A DNA stretch of 64,000 nucleotides from Marinobacterium litorale DSM 23545 (GCF_000428985.1 NZ_AUAZ01000014.1:49947-113946); one strand, 5' to 3'. Shown: positions 17,220 through 26,088, counted from the stretch's first letter. The notes: a model not told the origin generated them from the sequence alone. Made by a program: numbers and translations.

Positions 17220-19082
17220 ATGAAGAAAGCACTGGCGACGGTAACCCTGTCGGGTTCACTACCGGCAAAACTGGAAGCGGCGGCGAGTGCCGGTTTTCAG
17301 GGCATCGAGATTTTTGAAAATGACCTGATCCAGTTTGATGGGTCCCCGGCCGATGTGCGCCGCATGGCCAATGACCTGGGTCTCGAGATTATCGCTCTGC
17401 AACCTTTCCGTGATATGGAGGGGATGCCAGAACCGATGCGCAGTCAGAAGCTTTACTATATCCAGCGGAAGTTCGAGCTGATGCACGAGCTGGGCACTGA
17501 CCGGCTGCTGATGTGCAGTAATGTCTCACCCCATGCCAGCAATGATCGCGCACGTTGTGCAGCGGATCTCCATGAGATTGCGGAAATGGCTGCTAAAGAG
17601 GGATTAAGAGTCGGCTACGAAGCGCTTGCCTGGGGGCGGTATATAGCCGATTACGAGGACGCCTGGGATCTGGTGAAGCGGGCTGATCATCCGAACCTGG
17701 GGATCAACCTGGATACGTTTCATATGTTTGCCCGCGGCAATACGCTGGACTGTCTGCGCAACGAGATTACGGTCGACAAGATCGCCCTGGTACAGGTGGC
17801 GGATGCACCGATCATGCAGATGGATGTCCTTCAATACAGCCGTCATTTCCGCTGTTTCCCGGGGCAGGGGGATCTGCCAGTTGTCGAGTTTGTTCAGTGC
17901 CTGAAGGATAAGGGGTTCGACGACTACCTCTCGCATGAAATATTCAACGACGAGTTCCGCTCCTCCTCGCCGAAAGAGAAGGCGATTGACGGAGTCCGCT
18001 CACTGATCTGGCTGGAGGAGCAGACCAGTAAGCAGCCGGATATGCCCGAGCCTCAGATTACCGATGTGGAGTTCGTCGAGTTCGCAGTGGAGGGGGATAG
18101 TGGCGAAGAGCTGATTACGCTGCTTGAGCGCCTTGGCTTTCGTGAAACCCATAAACACCGCTCAAAGAATGTCAGTCTCATGCGTCAGGGGGATATCAAC
18201 CTGATCTTGAACCGCGAGCCGGAGAGTCTCGCGCACGAGCATTTCCAGCTACACGGTGTGTCCGTGTGCGCAGTGGCCCTGGCCACCGATGATCTGAAAG
18301 CGATGCTGGAGCGCGCCGATCGATACCATCTGAGCCGCTTTGCCAATCAGGCGGGCCCGGGTGAGCTCAATATCCCGGCGGTGCGGGGTGTGGGGGATAG
18401 CCTTGTTTACTTTGTTGAACGGGGCGGGAAGTTTCGGTTCTTTGATATCGACTTTGTGCCGGTCGCTGAACGGTACGAGGACATCGGCCTCACCCGTATC
18501 GATCATATGGGGCAATCGGTCGCCAATACCGACTTCCTGTCAGCGTCTTTCTTCTATAAGTCGCTGTTTGGTTTCACAATCGAGCCGAGCCAGGATCTGC
18601 CTGATATCTATGGGTTAGTAGTAAGCCGCACCGCTGAGAGCAGCAACGGGCGGGTTAGAATTCCAATCAATATGACTGAAGCACGGCAGGCTTCTCCGCA
18701 ACGTTTTATTCAGCGCTCTCGCGGTTCAGGCTTTCAGCAGATCGCGTTTGAATGTGAGGATATATTTCGCGCGGCGGCTGGAGCGGGGCCAGAAAATCTG
18801 CTCGCGATACCGGATAACTACTACCGGGATATCGAGGCAAAGTTCGCACTGGATAGCGATTTTCTCGCTAAGTTGAGGGCGCATAATGTCCTCTATGATC
18901 GTAATGAGTCCGGCGGCGAATTCTTCCATTTTTACACCGTGGAAACACATGGTGTCTTTTTCGAGGTGGTGCAGCGTAAGGAAGGGTATAACCGCTACGG
19001 CGAGGCCAATGCGCATATCCGTTTCGCGGCGCAGGCCCGCCAGTATGAGTTGCAGGACGATTTCGAAGAGAATGATATCTGA
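17220..19082 (+). CDS. quiC: 3-dehydroshikimate dehydratase fused to an HPPD-like domain (QuiC)
   Basis: 620 residues. Residues 1 to about 285 are an AP-endonuclease-2-type TIM barrel that dehydrates 3-dehydroshikimate to protocatechuate; predicted metal ligands are E134 (GYEALAWG), the Asp of NLDTFHM, the Gln of LVQVADAP and the Glu of SHEIFND. About 295 to 620 is a two-repeat vicinal-oxygen-chelate domain like 4-hydroxyphenylpyruvate dioxygenase. In that domain the His of RIDHMGQS and Glu of FFEVVQR are kept, but the usual second His is Gln (GFQQIAF), so full dioxygenase activity is doubtful. The fused layout is established for Pseudomonas-type QuiC. ATG 17220 begins the barrel; an upstream GTG at 17178 adds only a short tail. 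Confidence 0.93.
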   Translation: MKKALATVTLSGSLPAKLEAAASAGFQGIEIFENDLIQFDGSPADVRRMANDLGLEIIALQPFRDMEGMPEPMRSQKLYYIQRKFELMHELGTDRLLMCSNVSPHASNDRARCAADLHEIAEMAAKEGLRVGYEALAWGRYIADYEDAWDLVKRADHPNLGINLDTFHMFARGNTLDCLRNEITVDKIALVQVADAPIMQMDVLQYSRHFRCFPGQGDLPVVEFVQCLKDKGFDDYLSHEIFNDEFRSSSPKEKAIDGVRSLIWLEEQTSKQPDMPEPQITDVEFVEFAVEGDSGEELITLLERLGFRETHKHRSKNVSLMRQGDINLILNREPESLAHEHFQLHGVSVCAVALATDDLKAMLERADRYHLSRFANQAGPGELNIPAVRGVGDSLVYFVERGGKFRFFDIDFVPVAERYEDIGLTRIDHMGQSVANTDFLSASFFYKSLFGFTIEPSQDLPDIYGLVVSRTAESSNGRVRIPINMTEARQASPQRFIQRSRGSGFQQIAFECEDIFRAAAGAGPENLLAIPDNYYRDIEAKFALDSDFLAKLRAHNVLYDRNESGGEFFHFYTVETHGVFFEVVQRKEGYNRYGEANAHIRFAAQARQYELQDDFEENDI

Positions 19083-19089
19083 TCCGAAA

Positions 19090-19112
19090 AAAGCGGCTTC
19101 GGCCGCTTTCTT
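19090..19112 (+). terminator. Terminator after quiC
   Basis: AAGCGGC-TTCG-GCCGCTT stem with a UUCG tetraloop followed by TCTTATT, between convergent quiC and the split barrel gene. Confidence 0.85.
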
Positions 19113-19950
19113 ATTGGATCAAGCGAGATTGAATCCAGTCTCGTGCCTTTAGGGCGTGCTTGAGTGATTCTTCCGCTGACAGAGATAGATATTTGTCGTT
19201 ATACACGTCGAAGACGAAATCGCCTCGATAGCCCTTGTTCAGGCAGTAAGCGACCAGGTCACTGATCGCAGCGCCATGGCTGCCCTCTCCCGGGTAGAGC
19301 CGGTAGTGACGGGCGATATCGATTTGATCCTCCACCAGCGGGACGGATGTCATGGCGAAGTCGGAAAGCTGTACCAAACTGATGGCCGACGCTGGAATCG
19401 GGTCCAGCGTGTCGGGACTTTGCATCTGAGCCAGTAACTGGTAGCTGTCGATCACCAGGCTCAGATTAGCGTTATCGGCTCGCTGAATCAGCTCCCAGGC
19501 GGTGGTGTAGTTATTGATACTGGGCGACCAGGAGAGCGGCTTTAAACCGATACGGATGCCCTTGGGCGTTGCCAAGGTTGCCAGCGTGCGCAGATCTGAA
19601 GCAACTTTTTCGGCGTCCAGCTTTACGTGGATTGACGTGGCCGGCGTGACAATCAGCAGTTTGCAGCCCAGTTTTGCCATGAGTTTCAGATGTGACTTGG
19701 CCAGCTCCATCTTGTAGGCCATGATGCGCCCCGAATGTCCGCCGAAGTCTTTCACCTCCTGCAGCGCGCTGATCTTGAGTCCGCTGGCTTTAAGGCGAGC
19801 GATGGCTCCGGAAACGCCCTCCGGATCTCCAGACAGATCCAGAGCACCGAGCTCGATGGCACCGAAGCCTGCGCTACGCACTGCAGCGAGTTTCTCTTCA
19901 AGCGAGCCGGTCAGGCTCAGAGTGCTGATCGAGAAGTTTGGGGTATCCAT
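19111..19950 (-). CDS. Split QuiC-like TIM barrel, catalytic residues altered
   Basis: 279 residues aligning along its length with the barrel half of QuiC next door (STLSLTGSLEEKLAAVRSAG vs ATVTLSGSLPAKLEAAASAG; RADNANLSLVIDSYQL vs RADHPNLGINLDTFHM; HYRLYPGEGSH vs HFRCFPGQGDL). At the dehydratase metal sites the first Glu is Lys (LKPLSW for YEALAW), the His after the second ligand is Gln (DSYQ for DTFH), and the last Glu is Asp (FDVYND for HEIFND); only the Asp and Gln (VQLSD) stay. Ordinary 3-dehydroshikimate dehydratase activity therefore looks unlikely. It is the second gene of a pair with the oxygen-chelate-fold protein, 12 bases apart. Confidence 0.85.
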   Translation of the reverse strand: MDTPNFSISTLSLTGSLEEKLAAVRSAGFGAIELGALDLSGDPEGVSGAIARLKASGLKISALQEVKDFGGHSGRIMAYKMELAKSHLKLMAKLGCKLLIVTPATSIHVKLDAEKVASDLRTLATLATPKGIRIGLKPLSWSPSINNYTTAWELIQRADNANLSLVIDSYQLLAQMQSPDTLDPIPASAISLVQLSDFAMTSVPLVEDQIDIARHYRLYPGEGSHGAAISDLVAYCLNKGYRGDFVFDVYNDKYLSLSAEESLKHALKARDWIQSRLIQ

Positions 19951-19962
19951 GGTGCGTTATCC

Positions 19963-20787
19963 TCAAGCCGGGTCGGCGCTGATGAACAGGGTTACCGCAA
20001 GATTTTCAAGCGGGGCCTCAATACGATATTTCGGTTGTCCCGCACCGGCTGGGCTCAGCCTGATACCACGCTCTGACAGACGTTCACGGGCCCTCTCCAG
20101 ATCCGCGACGGTAAACACGAGGCTGCTGATCTGCTCGTCCTGTAGATCACTCTCCGGGTTGGTTTCCAGTGTCAGTTCAAGCGAGCGATCCAGTGTCAGC
20201 CGGTTTTCATGCGTTGGGGTAAAGCCGAACAGCTGCGTGTAATAGTCCGTCCAGGGCTGGATGCGCTCGGGCGACATACTCAGACCCACCGATGCCACAC
20301 GTTCCAGAATACCCGCGTCGTTGGGGGCATCCTTGAGCGGTTTGAAATCGATATCATAGATGTTGATCCCGTCACCGTAGCGATCGACCAGATAGATCTG
20401 AGAGCCGCCGATCGATTCAATCGCGGGGATATTCAGCTCCATAGCCCCTGCCGAGGTTGCAGCTTCCCAGGCACCCCGGGCAAGCAGGCTCTGATACGTG
20501 CTGCTGGCGTTGCCGGTGCGCAGAGCCAATGCACAGACCGAGGCCCCCAAACTGTCTGCATACGCGCTGGCAAAGCTGTTCTCCGATGCGTTCACAACCA
20601 GATTAATCTCCCCCTGGCGGAACAGAGTCACCGCTTTGCTGCGATGATGGGCGATGGCAACGAACCCCAATGCCTCCAGAAACTCGGCAGTCGCTTGCGG
20701 ACTGCGGGTGGCCAGCTCAATAAACTCGAGCCCGGCAAATGGGGGAGGGCTCTCACCACTGCTTTGCGCGAAATAATCCTCAGGCAT
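19963..20787 (-). CDS. Split QuiC-like VOC/HPPD-like protein, metal ligands missing
   Basis: 274 residues homologous to the C-terminal half of QuiC (EFIELATRSPQATAEFLEAL vs EFVEFAVEGDSGEELITLLE; HHRSKAVTLFRQGEINLVVN vs KHRSKNVSLMRQGDINLILN; IYDIDFKPL vs FFDIDFVPV). In the second repeat all three positions that hold the iron in HPPD have changed: RVASVGLSM for RIDHMGQS, ISSLVFTV for FQQIAFEC, and AVTLFIS for VFFEVVQ. It is first in a two-gene unit, reversing the domain order of the fusion. A structural or ligand-sensing partner for the barrel protein is the best guess. It is divergent from a GntR gene. Confidence 0.83.
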   Translation of the reverse strand: MPEDYFAQSSGESPPPFAGLEFIELATRSPQATAEFLEALGFVAIAHHRSKAVTLFRQGEINLVVNASENSFASAYADSLGASVCALALRTGNASSTYQSLLARGAWEAATSAGAMELNIPAIESIGGSQIYLVDRYGDGINIYDIDFKPLKDAPNDAGILERVASVGLSMSPERIQPWTDYYTQLFGFTPTHENRLTLDRSLELTLETNPESDLQDEQISSLVFTVADLERARERLSERGIRLSPAGAGQPKYRIEAPLENLAVTLFISADPA

Positions 20788-20899
20788 GCCCGGTGTGCTC
20801 CTTGGTTATCATCTAAAAGACCTGCTCTTCCAGTATAGGAGAGCGGGGCCGACGGCATAGAACAACGGCTGATTAGTTCTATGATACGTCTGTAAATAG

Positions 20900-20925
20900 A
20901 TAGTATCTACTTAAAGAGATACTAT
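20900..20925. promoter_or_regulatory. Palindromic operator between the split quiC-like pair and GntR 2
   Basis: Perfect nine-base arms ATAGTATCT and AGATACTAT with an eight-base spacer, centred in the 211-base divergent region. It is a likely binding site for the adjacent GntR regulator. Confidence 0.65.
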
Positions 20926-20998
20926 TTAATGGTAATTATAAGCTAAAAGCTTCGGTGTGATATCCTAAAGCGGATAATCTGATACGGCGGTAGTCCCC

Positions 20999-21661
20999 AT
21001 GAGTTCACCAGACGCTAACAGCACTCTGACCCAGTTACGCAATGACATTCTGGATGGCTCAATTGAGCCTGCCTGCAAGCTGTCGATTGCGCAGCTTGGC
21101 GAACGTTACGCCGCCAGTGCGGCCCCGGTTCGAGAGGCGCTATCAAGTCTGGCGGCAGAGGGGTTGGTGATTCGTAAAGGGCAGCGTGGCTATTGGGCAG
21201 CGCCCATCTCCATAGAGGAGTTTGTCGATGTGGCGCGGCTGCGGGAGATGCTGGAGGTTGATGCGCTCCGGCAATCGATTGAGAATGGCGATCTGGACTG
21301 GGAAGCGGATATCGCGGGTGCCCGGCACCGGGAGCTTCAGGTCCGCCGGGCGGGGCGCGATAGCTATCGACACCATGCAGTGGAGATGATCAGAGAAAAT
21401 CGGCGTTTTCATCTGGCCCTGATTGCCAGGTGCCCCTCTCGCTGGCAGCTACGGTTTATTTCGACACTCTATGACCAATCCGAGCGCTTCCGTTGCCTGG
21501 CCTTGATCAATCAAGTCGATCGGCCAACGGTTGCGGACGATCATGAGCTGATCGTGGAAGCGGCATTCAACCGGGATGCAGAATGGGCCTGTGCGCTGCT
21601 GAGAGAACATATTTCCCGCTCTAACCAGCGGGTGATCGAGACGCTCTTCCCCAACCGTTAA
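20999..21661 (+). CDS. GntR-family regulator 2 (FCD subfamily)
   Basis: 220 residues: short N-terminal HTH (TQLRNDILDGSIEPACKLSIAQLGERYAASAAPVREALSSLAAEGLV) and an FCD domain (EEFVDVARLREMLEVDALRQ ... ENRRFHLALIARC ... DDHELIVEAAFNRD ending HISRSNQR). Its build resembles the GntR regulator at 15275, although the two are clearly diverged. Being divergent from the split quiC-like pair, with a strong palindrome between them, it probably controls that pair and itself. Confidence 0.88.
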   Translation: MSSPDANSTLTQLRNDILDGSIEPACKLSIAQLGERYAASAAPVREALSSLAAEGLVIRKGQRGYWAAPISIEEFVDVARLREMLEVDALRQSIENGDLDWEADIAGARHRELQVRRAGRDSYRHHAVEMIRENRRFHLALIARCPSRWQLRFISTLYDQSERFRCLALINQVDRPTVADDHELIVEAAFNRDAEWACALLREHISRSNQRVIETLFPNR

Positions 21662-21687
21662 TCACCCGGATTGAAAAAAGACAGAAA

Positions 21688-21710
21688 AACGCCCTGGGGG
21701 ACAGGGCGTT
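21688..21710 (-). terminator. Terminator of tctA (minus strand)
   Basis: AACGCCCTG / CAGGGCGTT stem; read on the minus strand it is followed by a T run, so it serves tctA rather than the convergent GntR gene. Confidence 0.85.
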
Positions 21711-21718
21711 AGAGGCGA

Positions 21719-23233
21719 TTACGCAGACTTGCCGGCGGCGCGTCGAGCTTTGATCGACTTCCACAACGGCGTTTGCGAAACAATCAGCAAGATGACGCAG
21801 AGCGAAAGGATGATCGACACCGGGTTGGTGACCAGCTCTCCCATCAGTCCCATGGGGCTGTCACCCACCGAGATCATGGCGCGGCGGTAAGAGGTGTCCA
21901 TCAAGGGACCGAGTATGACACCCAGTATGATGGGACCCACCTGGAAGCCTGCCATCTTCAGGAAGTAGCCAAACACGCCAAAGCCCAGCAGCCAGAAAAT
22001 ATCCGCGATGTTGTTGTTGATAGCGTAAGCGCCCACCACCGACAGGATAATAATCAGCGGCAGCAGCAGACCTTTAGGCATCTCCACCATCTTGGCGAAT
22101 ACCTTGATACCGGTCAGGCCGAAGATCAGCAGAAAGATGTTCGCCAACACCAGGTTACCGACGGTGAACCAGAATAGATGCGGCGTTTCCAGCATCAGCA
22201 TGGGGCCGGGGTTCAGGCCGTGAATATAGAGCGCGCCGATAAAGACCGCCGTAACCGCATCACCGGGCATACCCAATGTCAGCATCGGGATATAAGCACC
22301 CCCTACGGCAGCATTGTTTGCAGATTCCGGCGCAACCAGGCCTTCATAAGCACCTTTACCAAACGGCTTGGACGGGTTTTTCACTGAACGCTTGGCGTGG
22401 TCATAAGCCATCAGCGACGCAATATCGCCACCGGTACCGGGCAGGGCGCCGATGAAAACACCGATGGCTGAGGTGCGGATAGAGAGCGGAATATACTTTT
22501 TGACCACATCCCAGGAAGGAATGATCTTCGATACATCCTGCTTTATTGGTTTCAGACCGATATGGTGCAGTTGATAGAGCGCTTCGGAAACGCCGAAGAA
22601 GCCGATCATTGCGACCACATAGGGGATACCGCCAAGCAGCATTACGGTATCGAAGGTAAAGCGACCCTCCGCGGTCATCGGGTCCATGCCGACCATCCCG
22701 ATACAGGCGCCGAGGGCCGCACAGAAAATACCCTTAGCCAGTGATTCGCCGGACAGGGAGCTGACCAGTAGCAGCCCAAGGAGTGCAAGCAGCAGGTAAT
22801 CACGGGGGGCAAACATTAACGCCACATCGGAAACCACCGGTGCAGCCATTGCCAATACAGCGATGCCGACAAAACCCCCAATGACCGAAACCACGGTGGT
22901 GATGCCGATCGCCTGGCCCGCCAAGCCCTGTTTGGCCAGCGGAAAGCCATCAAACGAGGTGGCAATCGCTGAAGGAGCACCCGGGATGTTAAGCAGGATC
23001 GCGGAGCGCGATCCGCCGTATACACCTCCGATGTACACACCAACCATCAGCGCCAGGGCATCGTTAACATCCCAGGAGAAGGTGAAAGAGATAAGAATAG
23101 ATACCGCCATGGTCACGGAAAGACCGGGTATCGCGCCCACATAGATACCGGCCAGTGTCCCCAGAGCGGTCAATGCCAGCAGAGAGGGGTCCAGCCAGGC
23201 CATCGTGAAGTAACCAAACATGGATTCAGCCAT
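21719..23233 (-). CDS. tctA: Tripartite tricarboxylate transporter large permease TctA
   Basis: 504 residues with about 11-12 predicted membrane helices. Characteristic TctA blocks: GIYVGAIPGLSVTMAVSILI near the N-terminus, GVYIGGVYGGSRSAILLNIPGAPSAIATSFDG, and the repeated PGTGGDIASLMAYDHAKR with the second APESANNAAVGGAYIPMLTLGMPGDAVTAVF block. It forms the proton- or sodium-driven channel for a carboxylate delivered by TctC. ATG 23233 has AAGGAGG upstream; TTG 23251 would bury that site. It follows tctB by 24 bases. Confidence 0.95.
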   Translation of the reverse strand: MAESMFGYFTMAWLDPSLLALTALGTLAGIYVGAIPGLSVTMAVSILISFTFSWDVNDALALMVGVYIGGVYGGSRSAILLNIPGAPSAIATSFDGFPLAKQGLAGQAIGITTVVSVIGGFVGIAVLAMAAPVVSDVALMFAPRDYLLLALLGLLLVSSLSGESLAKGIFCAALGACIGMVGMDPMTAEGRFTFDTVMLLGGIPYVVAMIGFFGVSEALYQLHHIGLKPIKQDVSKIIPSWDVVKKYIPLSIRTSAIGVFIGALPGTGGDIASLMAYDHAKRSVKNPSKPFGKGAYEGLVAPESANNAAVGGAYIPMLTLGMPGDAVTAVFIGALYIHGLNPGPMLMLETPHLFWFTVGNLVLANIFLLIFGLTGIKVFAKMVEMPKGLLLPLIIILSVVGAYAINNNIADIFWLLGFGVFGYFLKMAGFQVGPIILGVILGPLMDTSYRRAMISVGDSPMGLMGELVTNPVSIILSLCVILLIVSQTPLWKSIKARRAAGKSA

Positions 23234-23257
23234 AAAATGTGCCTCCTTCAACCGGGC

Positions 23258-23725
23258 TCAGGGCAGGATGACCTGAAACAGGTAATGGAACACTCCGTAG
23301 ATAGCACCTACGGAAACCAGGGCGATGATGATCGACTTAACAGGGCCTGCACCGCCCAGGAAAATAAAGCCGGCGATAAGAAACAGCAGGGTGCTGATCA
23401 AAAAGCCCAAAGGTTGCAGGATCAGCATATAGATGACGATCAGAGCCGTGAACAGGATGATGCGCAGTGGCACGAGTTCGGCGAGGACTTCGAAGAACCC
23501 CATGCCGTGGCCTTCGGTTTTACGTGCGATTCTAAGGTTGTCGATTACCAGGTACAGCATCGAGAGGCACATCAATGTGGCCGCACCGATGGGGAATGCC
23601 CCGGCGCTGCTGAGTCCGGAAAAGCCGGAGATGCGGTAGGCCTGATAGAGTACGAATAGGCTGAAAGCCAGTAACAGCCAGCTGGTGACGATTTCACCCG
23701 GATGGAGTTTGCGTATGAACTTCAT
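23258..23725 (-). CDS. tctB: Tripartite tricarboxylate transporter small permease TctB
   Basis: 155 residues with four predicted membrane helices, the normal TctB layout; low sequence conservation is usual in this family, and the identification rests on size, topology and the position directly upstream of tctA. Its promoter region carries one copy of the GAAC-N3-GTTC operator about 80 bases before the start, so tctBA has its own promoter although tctC lies upstream beyond an IclR gene. Confidence 0.88.
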   Translation of the reverse strand: MKFIRKLHPGEIVTSWLLLAFSLFVLYQAYRISGFSGLSSAGAFPIGAATLMCLSMLYLVIDNLRIARKTEGHGMGFFEVLAELVPLRIILFTALIVIYMLILQPLGFLISTLLFLIAGFIFLGGAGPVKSIIIALVSVGAIYGVFHYLFQVILP

Positions 23726-23804
23726 AGCGTGTCCCGGTCGTTATTTTAGTACTTATAGGAGTTGGACCGTCAGTCTTTACCAGACGGCCACGCCTGTTAA
23801 AAAA

Positions 23805-23819
23805 CAGAACTATGTTCTG
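23805..23819. promoter_or_regulatory. IclR-type operator copy 1 (upstream of tctB)
   Basis: CAGAAC-TAT-GTTCTG, six-base perfect arms. Shares the GAAC-N3-GTTC core with sites at 25930, 29445 and 33162. Confidence 0.7.
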
Positions 23820-23915
23820 GTATTGAATAATATTCCTATGTTGGCGTCAAGACGAAGGGGCTGATTGTTGATCCCTTGAGGGTCAATATTTCAGCTTTAA
23901 CGTAGTAGGAAGGGG

Positions 23916-24719
23916 TTAGACGGCGTCGTTAAGTGCCAGGGTTTCCAGGTATTCAACCAGTTCGAGGTTGGCTTCGAGCTCTTTCGCTGTGGCTTGAAGT
24001 GCGGGCAGGAGCTGTTCCATACGCGCTTCAGTCAGGCGCGCAGTGGGGCCGCCAATACTGAGCACGGCAACGATCTTGCCGCTGCTTGGGCCGGTAATGC
24101 CAACAGTGATGGCGGACATGCCGGGTGACGACATGTTGATGACTTTACCAAAACCGCGTTTGCGGGTCGCTTTGAGATGTTCCAGTACGTCCGCGAAGCT
24201 GCTTGGGCAAGCGGGGCCGTGGGTTGAAGGATCAATAGGGCCTTGGGCAGCGATCAGGCGGATCGCCTCGTCGTCGCTGAAACTGGCCAACCAGACAAAG
24301 GCTGTAGCCGTGCAGTAAAGCGGCGCGTCGCCGCCGGATTCCGGATCGTATTTCAGGGCACTGGTTGCGCCCTGCGCCTTGACCATGAAAACCGGCCGAC
24401 CTCGATCAATAATCGCCAGTCGCACGAGCTCCTGACAGTGTGCTGCCAGCGCGTCGATCTGGGGCTGGGTCGCATCAATCAAGCCGCAGCTGGCCAGATG
24501 CTGGATCCCCATATCGGCCATCCGGTGAGTCAGTCGGTATTGCCCACTGGTTTCATCCTGAATGACGTAGCCAAGCTTGTTCATCTCCCCGAGAATGCGG
24601 TGAACGCCGCTTTTGGGCATATCGATAGTATCGGCTATCAGTTGGAGGCCCACGCCGCGAGGCGTTTGCGCCAGCAGTTCAAAGATGCCCAGTGCACGTG
24701 AGAGTAAGCTTGCTGCCAT
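23916..24719 (-). CDS. IclR-family regulator 1
   Basis: 267 residues: N-terminal HTH (LLSRALGIFELLAQTPRGVGLQLIADTIDMPKSGVHRILGEMNKLGYV) and C-terminal effector domain with GAF-like fold (RLAIIDRGRPVFMVKAQG, YCTATAFVWLASF, INMSSPGMSAITVGITGPSSG). It is clearly paralogous to the IclR protein at 32345 (shared ATAFxWL, MSSPGMxAxxV and GxPTARLxEA blocks). Located between tctC and tctBA. No operator copy was seen in front of its own gene. Likely ligand: the imported acid or a pathway intermediate. Confidence 0.92.
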   Translation of the reverse strand: MAASLLSRALGIFELLAQTPRGVGLQLIADTIDMPKSGVHRILGEMNKLGYVIQDETSGQYRLTHRMADMGIQHLASCGLIDATQPQIDALAAHCQELVRLAIIDRGRPVFMVKAQGATSALKYDPESGGDAPLYCTATAFVWLASFSDDEAIRLIAAQGPIDPSTHGPACPSSFADVLEHLKATRKRGFGKVINMSSPGMSAITVGITGPSSGKIVAVLSIGGPTARLTEARMEQLLPALQATAKELEANLELVEYLETLALNDAV

Positions 24720-24809
24720 AGTATTTCCGTTGGGTTTTTTAAGAGTATTTGGCCTGATTTATGCCCGGCTCGCAACACTCGCCAGTGTAGGGTAGGCGGC
24801 CCGGAAATG

Positions 24810-24835
24810 AAAACCGCGCCATAAGGCGCGGTTTT
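24810..24835. terminator. Bidirectional-looking terminator after tctC
   Basis: Eleven-base arms AAAACCGCGCC / GGCGCGGTTTT with a four-base loop; on the minus strand the T-rich arm follows tctC, isolating it from the IclR gene. Confidence 0.88.
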
Positions 24836-24850
24836 CGCTGTGCATCTCCC

Positions 24851-25846
24851 TTACGGGCGTGGAATACCCAGCTCTTCCGGCGATACCTTGGCGGCACCAC
24901 CGTCTTGCAGCAGCCAGGTTGTCACTGACTGCCAGCGGTTGAGCCACTGGGTGGCTTCTTCGCCGCTGAGGTTTACCTCGATAGCGCCGAAGTTGCTGAG
25001 GAAGTTCTGAAATTCCGGCTCTTTAACCGCTTTAGAGAAGGCTTCTGAGAGTTTCTGCTTCACATCATCCGGGGCATCCTTCTTGACGAACACGCCGTAG
25101 AAAGGCCCCCAGGGCAGGTACTGCTTAAATTCCGGCAGCACATCGGTGATCAGCTGGGTGTTCTCAAAGCCTTCAATCTGCTCAGTGGACAGAACAGCCA
25201 GTGCTTTGGCGCGGCCTGCACGAATATTTTCACGGGCGGCGGACAGACCAACCGGCATGAAGTCAACGTGACCGCCGAGAAGCGCGGTTACACCGGGGCC
25301 TGTACCGTCGAACGGGATGCTTTTGACGTCAAAGTCGGTGACGCCCTGAATCATGTTATCGACAACAAAGGACAGACCGCCAGGTCCGGTTGAACCCATT
25401 TTAACTTCGTTAGGATTGGCCTGAACGTATTCCAGCAGCTCGCTCATGGTATCCCAGGGCGCATCTTTGTGCGTGAGGATAACAGGAACGTTACGGGCCA
25501 GTACGTTGACGGGGTAAAAATCGCTGTAGCTGAGGTCGGACAGCCCCATTACTCCGTAGAGCTGCGGGTTTTCAGCACCGAACAACAGGGTATAACCATC
25601 GGCAGGACGGCTGTTCACGTAGGTTGTAGCGATTACGCCGGTACCGCCCGGGCGGTTGACCAGTACAATCTCTTTACCCAGGTGCTTCTCGGCCAGCTTG
25701 CTGACTGTGCGAGTCACTGTGTCGGTTGAACCACCGGCACCCCACTGGATGATGCCGTGGATATTTTTCTCCGGATACTCTGCAAAAGCACCGGTGGTAG
25801 CCATCAGGGCGGCGGCGGCGAGACCGAAGATCGATTTCCGGTTCAT
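24851..25846 (-). CDS. tctC: Tripartite tricarboxylate transporter binding protein TctC
   Basis: 331 residues (Bug family). Signal peptide NRKSIFGLAAAALMATTGAFA then EYPEKNIHGIIQWGAGGSTDTVTR, the canonical first strand and glycine-rich loop that grips the proximal carboxylate. Other signatures: VVLVNRPGGTGVIATTYVNSRPADGYTLLF-type region and GSTGPGGLSFVVDNM. It captures a carboxylated solute in the periplasm for TctAB. It is monocistronic, with its own operator copy at 25930, unlike the usual contiguous tctCBA order. Confidence 0.93.
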   Translation of the reverse strand: MNRKSIFGLAAAALMATTGAFAEYPEKNIHGIIQWGAGGSTDTVTRTVSKLAEKHLGKEIVLVNRPGGTGVIATTYVNSRPADGYTLLFGAENPQLYGVMGLSDLSYSDFYPVNVLARNVPVILTHKDAPWDTMSELLEYVQANPNEVKMGSTGPGGLSFVVDNMIQGVTDFDVKSIPFDGTGPGVTALLGGHVDFMPVGLSAARENIRAGRAKALAVLSTEQIEGFENTQLITDVLPEFKQYLPWGPFYGVFVKKDAPDDVKQKLSEAFSKAVKEPEFQNFLSNFGAIEVNLSGEEATQWLNRWQSVTTWLLQDGGAAKVSPEELGIPRP

Positions 25847-25929
25847 CAGTTGCGTCCTCTGTTTTTAATTATTGAGTTTGATCGCTGGATCATTAAAGCG
25901 TTTAGTTTTGTTAAACGCAATACTTTTAT

Positions 25930-25942
25930 GGAACAAAGTTCC
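25930..25942. promoter_or_regulatory. IclR-type operator copy 2 (upstream of tctC)
   Basis: GGAAC-AAA-GTTCC, perfect palindrome, about 84 bases before the tctC start, nearly the same offset as copy 1 from tctB. Confidence 0.7.
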
Positions 25943-26088
25943 GGTTTTTGTGCGATGACGTGTCTCACGCCTTGGGTAAGCCTGGAATCAGGCCCAGAGG
26001 GGTATCGCAGTAACCCCGTCTGTCAGGAGGGTCGGTCCGGTGACGTAGGCCGCTTCCGAACTGACCGGTACCACATACCTTCATGGCT

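Noticed and set aside
20948..20985. Third AATAT-N3-ATATT operator near GATATCCTAAAG
   Set aside because: Only one half matches; the symmetric half is absent.
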